In this document: positions 60,640 to 64,000 of the stretch, piece by piece
Layout: every line of letters begins with the position of its first letter
Position numbering within the stretch: the first letter of the stretch is position 1
NCBI GenBank assembly: GCA_910579525.1
Contig: CAJTUK010000004.1
Location: 62,001-126,000, forward strand
From: an uncultured Christensenella sp.
GTDB lineage: Bacteria > Bacillota > Clostridia > Christensenellales > Borkfalkiaceae
Direction of reading: 5' to 3'
Length of the DNA stretch: 64,000 nt
Position numbers and translations under genes: made by a program
Notes under the pieces: model-generated
The model's database searches: none
Told to the model about the DNA's origin: nothing
Seen by the model: the letters and a program-made list of their open reading frames with translations, nothing else

Positions 60640-61822
60640 AAAAAAGCTGAATAAGCATTTTGCGCGAGTAGACGAAATTGCTTACTTTAATCAGGTTAAA
60701 GTTTTAAACGCTTTTAAAAAATATAAAATTGCAACCAGACACTTTAACGGCACCACGGGTTATGGATACGACGACGAGGGCAGGGACTGTTTGGGTAAAC
60801 TTTACGCAGAGGCGTTCGGAGCAGAGAGAGGAATAGTTTCTCCTCATCTTTTATCGGGGACGCACGCTTTGACGGTTGCTCTCTTTGGGATATTACGTCC
60901 TAAAAATACGTTGTTATGTATCAGCGGTATGCCATATGATACGTTAAGAGAAGTTATTTTCGGAGAAAACAACGGTTCATTAAAGGACTTTGGCGTTAAT
61001 TTTGATTATTGCGACCTTAAAGACGGCGGCTTTGATTTTGAAAAAATTAAAAATAAACTGCATAACGGCGTAAAAATTGTTTATATTCAAAGGTCACGCG
61101 GATACGAGTTGCGTGACGCTCTTTCGTGTGCGCAAATAGGTGAAGCGTGTAAATTTGTGCGTGATTTGGGATTCAAGGGGTGCATTTTCGTAGATAACTG
61201 TTACGGCGAATTTGTAGAAAAGCTCGAGCCTACCGAAGTTGGAGTCGATATTATAGTTGGGTCGCTCATTAAAAATGCCGGCGGCGGGCTTGCTCCAACC
61301 GGTGGGTATATCTGCGGTAAAGAAGAGTACATCGAAATCATAGGTAAACGACTCACTGCGCCTTCAATAGGTTTAGAAGTCGGTTCGTTTGTCGGGGGAT
61401 ATCTCAATTTTTATCAGGGACTTTTTCTTGCGCCGCATGTTGTTGCGCAGGCATTGAAGACAAGTCTTTTGATTGGAACCGCCATGTCTGAATTGGGTTA
61501 TAAAAATTATCCGTCGCTTGATAAAATTCCGTATGATATAACGCGTGCTATCGAATTTGACAGTGCGGATAAAATGATTGATTTTATTCGTGAAGTTCAA
61601 TATGCTTCCCCGATTGACAGCTTTGTTGCTTGCGAACCTTGGGCTATGCCGGGATACGACGACAATGTTATTATGGCGGCGGGAACATTTGTCGGCGGTT
61701 CTTCCATAGAGCTTTCCGCCGACGGACCGGTAAAGCCTCCTTATATTGCTTATTTTCAAGGCGGACTTACTTACGAGCACGGCAAGTACGCTTTGCAAAG
61801 AATTTTAAATAAATTGTGTTAA
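60617..61822 (+). CDS. YnbB-like PLP enzyme (methionine gamma-lyase family, 'aluminium resistance')
   Basis: A 401-residue PLP-dependent protein of the family annotated as aluminium-resistance or methionine gamma-lyase-like (B. subtilis YnbB). Motifs include HFNGTTGYGYDDEGRD, SPHLLSGTHALTVALFG, IFVDNCYGEFVE and the probable PLP lysine in VGSLIKNAGGGLAPTGGY. The substrate is not established. In Firmicutes it often follows miaA, as here. The gene starts inside miaA and ends at a terminator shared with groEL. Confidence 0.92.
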   Translation: MKIIEECEKKLNKHFARVDEIAYFNQVKVLNAFKKYKIATRHFNGTTGYGYDDEGRDCLGKLYAEAFGAERGIVSPHLLSGTHALTVALFGILRPKNTLLCISGMPYDTLREVIFGENNGSLKDFGVNFDYCDLKDGGFDFEKIKNKLHNGVKIVYIQRSRGYELRDALSCAQIGEACKFVRDLGFKGCIFVDNCYGEFVEKLEPTEVGVDIIVGSLIKNAGGGLAPTGGYICGKEEYIEIIGKRLTAPSIGLEVGSFVGGYLNFYQGLFLAPHVVAQALKTSLLIGTAMSELGYKNYPSLDKIPYDITRAIEFDSADKMIDFIREVQYASPIDSFVACEPWAMPGYDDNVIMAAGTFVGGSSIELSADGPVKPPYIAYFQGGLTYEHGKYALQRILNKLC

Positions 61823-61827
61823 AACAA

Positions 61828-61853
61828 AAAGCCGAGACTTTTGTCTCGGCTTT
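61828..61853. terminator. Bidirectional terminator between the YnbB-like gene and groEL
   Basis: AAAGCCGAGAC and GTCTCGGCTTT form an 11-bp stem around four T; on the minus strand a TTGTTTT tail follows. Confidence 0.9.
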
Positions 61854-61869
61854 AAAATTATTTTTTAGA

Positions 61870-63498
61870 TTAATACATGCCGCCCATATCGGGGTTTCCG
61901 CCCATAGGGGGAGCGGGCGGGGTGGGGATATCGGTTACTACGCTTTCGGTAGTGAGTAAAGTCGAAGCTACAGAAGCTGCGTTTTGAAGTACGGAACGAG
62001 ATACTTTTGTCGGATCGATTATTCCGCTTGCAACCATATCCGTGTAAACGTTTTTAAGAGCGTCGAAACCGTAGTTGGGGTTTTTGCTTCTCAATATATT
62101 GTTTACTATAACGGAGCCGTCATAACCGGCATTTGCCGCTATTTGACGAACTGGAGCTTCAATTGCTTTCATTACTATTTCCGCACCCGTTCTTTCGTCT
62201 CCGTGTAAACTTGTCACAAGTTTTTTCAGCTCGGGAACGGTGGAAAGGAGAGCTACGCCGCCGCCGGGAACGATTCCTTCTTCAACCGCTGCACGAGTGG
62301 CTGCAAGCGCGTCTTCAATGCGGAGTTTCTTTTCTTTCATTTCAACCTCGGTTGCCGCGCCTACATTTATAACGGCGACTCCGCCTGCAAGTTTTGCAAG
62401 CCTTTCTTGCAGTTTTTCTCTGTCGTAATCGGAGGTGGTTTCGGCTATCTGTGCCTTTATCGACGCTACTCTTGCCTTAATATCTTCCGCGGAGCCTGCT
62501 CCGTCGATAATTGTTGTATTGTCTTTGTCAACCTTAACTTGTGCGGCTCTGCCGAGCATTTCGGTTGTTACGTCTTTGAATTCGTAGCCTAAATCGCTTG
62601 AAATTACGGTGCCGCCTGTGAGAATTGCTATGTCCTCAAGCATAGCTTTTCTCCTGTCTCCGAATCCGGGTGCTTTAACTGCCACGCAATTCAAAACGCC
62701 TTTGAGCTTGTTGACGATAAGCGCTGCCAGCGCGTCGCCCTCAACGTCTTCGGCAATTATCAGAAGTCTTGCGCCCTGTTGAGCTATAGGTTCGATAATC
62801 GGCAGAATTTCCTGAAGGGAAGATACTTTTTTATCCGTAATAAGAATATAAGGATTATCAAGGACGGCTTCCATCTTTTCGGTGTTGGTTACCATATAAG
62901 CGGACGCGTATCCGCGGTCAAATTGCATTCCTTCAACGGTGGAAAGTTCCGTTGCCATAGTTTTGCCTTCTTCAACGGTGATAACTCCGTCTTTGCCTAC
63001 TATTTCCATAGCGTTAGCAATAAGTTCGCCTATTTTTTCGTCTCCTGCGGAAATGGAAGCAACCTGTGATATCCCAAGTTTGTTTTCTACGGGTTTCGAA
63101 ATAGATTGAATTTTTTTAACAGCCGTTTCAACGGCGGACGCTATACCTTTTTTGAGAATTACGGGGTTAGCGCCTGCGGCAAGATTTTTAAGTCCTTCGC
63201 GCACTATTGCTTGGGCGAGTACAACGGCGGTAGTGGTTCCGTCGCCCGCCACGTCGTTCGTCTTGGTTGAAACTTCCTTAACGAGCTGTGCGCCCATATT
63301 TTCAAAGGGGTCTTCAAGTTCTATTTCTTTTGCGATGGTCACGCCGTCGTTTGTAATAAGGGGTGCACCGTATTTTTTATCGAGAACTACGTTTCTTCCC
63401 TTGGGACCAAGGGTAATTTTAACGGTATCAGCTACTATGTTAACGCCGTTTTCAAGTAACTTTCTTGCTTCGTCGCCGTACTTAATCTGTTTAGCCAT
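61870..63498 (-). CDS. groEL: Chaperonin GroEL
   Basis: A 542-residue chaperonin subunit forming the 14-mer folding chamber. It begins MAKQIKYGDEARKLL, has the ATP-binding VAGDGTTTAVVLAQAI and VEEGIVPGGGVALL segments, and ends with a GGM-type tail (GGNPDMGGMY). AAGGAGA precedes the ATG. It follows groES after 14 bases in a two-gene operon. No CIRCE element is present upstream. Confidence 0.99.
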   Translation of the reverse strand: MAKQIKYGDEARKLLENGVNIVADTVKITLGPKGRNVVLDKKYGAPLITNDGVTIAKEIELEDPFENMGAQLVKEVSTKTNDVAGDGTTTAVVLAQAIVREGLKNLAAGANPVILKKGIASAVETAVKKIQSISKPVENKLGISQVASISAGDEKIGELIANAMEIVGKDGVITVEEGKTMATELSTVEGMQFDRGYASAYMVTNTEKMEAVLDNPYILITDKKVSSLQEILPIIEPIAQQGARLLIIAEDVEGDALAALIVNKLKGVLNCVAVKAPGFGDRRKAMLEDIAILTGGTVISSDLGYEFKDVTTEMLGRAAQVKVDKDNTTIIDGAGSAEDIKARVASIKAQIAETTSDYDREKLQERLAKLAGGVAVINVGAATEVEMKEKKLRIEDALAATRAAVEEGIVPGGGVALLSTVPELKKLVTSLHGDERTGAEIVMKAIEAPVRQIAANAGYDGSVIVNNILRSKNPNYGFDALKNVYTDMVASGIIDPTKVSRSVLQNAASVASTLLTTESVVTDIPTPPAPPMGGNPDMGGMY

Positions 63499-63512
63499 AA
63501 TTAAAAATCTCC

Positions 63513-63797
63513 TTATTCAACTATTGCCAGAATATCGCTCTGACGTATTATGGTGTACTCTTTTTCGTCAACTTTAACTTCGGTTCCGCTGTATTTTGCA
63601 AGCAGAACTTTGTCGCCGACTTTAACTTGCATTTTCACTTCTTTACCGTCTACAATTCCGCCGGGACCTACGGCAACCACAAGGCAAGTGGCGGGTTTTT
63701 CCTGCGATGCGGCGGTTAAATAAAGTCCGCTTTTTGTCTTTTCTTCGGCTTTAAGGCTTTCTACGACTACTTTGTCGAATAAAGGCTTGATCGTCAT
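63513..63797 (-). CDS. groES: Co-chaperonin GroES
   Basis: A 94-residue lid protein of the GroEL chamber. It starts TIKPLFDKVVVESLKAEEKT with a mobile loop region and contains VVAVGPGGIVDGKEVKM and VGDKVLLAKYSGTEVK. CGGAGGAAATT lies before the ATG. It is first in the groESL operon. Confidence 0.98.
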   Translation of the reverse strand: MTIKPLFDKVVVESLKAEEKTKSGLYLTAASQEKPATCLVVAVGPGGIVDGKEVKMQVKVGDKVLLAKYSGTEVKVDEKEYTIIRQSDILAIVE

Positions 63798-63841
63798 AAA
63801 GTAAATTTCCTCCGAAATACATTATTTTTTATTACGGTTAT

Positions 63842-63883
63842 TTTATAAACTCGGCAAAATAAAGTTAAACATTTAAAGTTAAA
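63842..63883 (-). promoter_or_regulatory. groESL promoter region with 10-bp direct repeat
   Basis: On the minus strand, TTTAAC (63869-63864), a 16-base spacer and TATAAA (63847-63842). The 10-mer TTTAACTTTA occurs twice (63883-63874 and 63869-63860, period 14), one copy covering the -35. No CIRCE inverted repeat is present. Confidence 0.5.
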
Positions 63884-63886
63884 AAA

Positions 63887-63915
63887 TTGCATTTTAATGA
63901 AAAATATGGTAAAAT
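63887..63915 (+). promoter_or_regulatory. Promoter of the last gene
   Basis: TTGCAT (63887-63892), a 17-base spacer and an extended -10, TGG-TAAAAT (hexamer 63910-63915). Confidence 0.7.
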
Positions 63916-63944
63916 AATCACACTTATATGGAGCGTTTGAAAAC

Positions 63945-64000
63945 ATGGATAAATGGGATAAAAGATTTATGGAAATGACCGAGCAAATAGGCTCGTGGTC
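63945..64000 (+). CDS. Probable dCMP deaminase (3' end beyond window)
   Basis: Only the first 18 or so residues are inside the window: MDKWDKRFMEMTEQIGSW. This opening resembles deoxycytidylate deaminases of the ComEB type, which start with a W-D-x-x-F-hydrophobic pattern before the SKDPS segment. GGAG lies 11 bases before the ATG and a good promoter precedes it. The assignment rests on a very short segment. Confidence 0.5.
   Translation, partial: MDKWDKRFMEMTEQIGSW

Overview
The window reads as a chromosomal segment of a low-to-moderate GC, monoderm, Clostridia-like Firmicute with meso-diaminopimelate peptidoglycan. The evidence is a Spo0A-type response regulator, SpoVG, a classical mra/mur/fts (dcw) cluster, a MurE with the DNPR motif, a pgsA-cinA-recA-rny neighbourhood, sigma-A-type promoters with 16-17 bp spacing, and lipoproteins of the kind common in gut Clostridia. 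A Christensenellales-like gut lineage would fit, but this is a low-confidence inference. There are no phage, transposon, integron or CRISPR signatures, and no gene-free stretch exceeds 300 bases.

Layout. 1-4722: a heterodimeric ABC exporter (first gene cut by the window edge) and an ABC-F protein with one decayed ATP site. 4869-5636: spo0A. 5866-11466: two convergent lipoprotein genes, one a pectate-lyase-like surface protein behind an operator-like promoter. 11648-14091: a DUF697 membrane protein, tRNA-Arg(CCU), rpsT and murI. 14186-24982: the dcw cluster mraZ-rsmH-ftsL-like-pbp-murE-mraY-murD-ftsW-murA-ftsQ, without murG or murB. 25089-27511: a divergent ftsA and ftsZ. 27605-32635: spoVG, murC, ftsK. 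32628-40423: rimO-pgsA-cinA-recA-nadE-rny. 40465-43999: a GNAT enzyme, a membrane-anchored PadR-like regulator, an acyl-ACP thioesterase and a YgjP-type metallopeptidase. 44004-51580: a leader-peptide attenuator, carA, a carB fused in frame to a DapF-like domain, a cysteine desulfurase and thiI. 51575-61822: a class A PBP, miaB-mutS-mutL-miaA and an YnbB-like PLP enzyme. 61870-64000: groESL and the start of a probable dCMP deaminase.

How the genes work together. Most of the window makes and shapes the cell wall (murI, murE, mraY, murD, murA, murC, two PBPs) and drives division and chromosome segregation (ftsW, ftsQ, ftsA, ftsZ, ftsK). The rest covers DNA repair (recA, mutS, mutL), tRNA and ribosome modification (rimO, miaA, miaB, thiI with its sulfur donor) and pyrimidine/arginine precursor supply (carAB).

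Most unusual items: (1) a CarB-DapF fusion whose DapF part lacks one of the two catalytic cysteines; (2) a U-rich leader ORF whose stop codon overlaps an intrinsic terminator in front of carA, recalling pyrBI-type UTP-sensing attenuation; (3) an ABC-F protein that has lost exactly the two halves of one composite ATP site; (4) a Spo0A receiver with altered switch residues; (5) a probable AUU start codon for the dcw-cluster PBP; (6) an intrinsic terminator buried in the coding sequence of an opposing gene.
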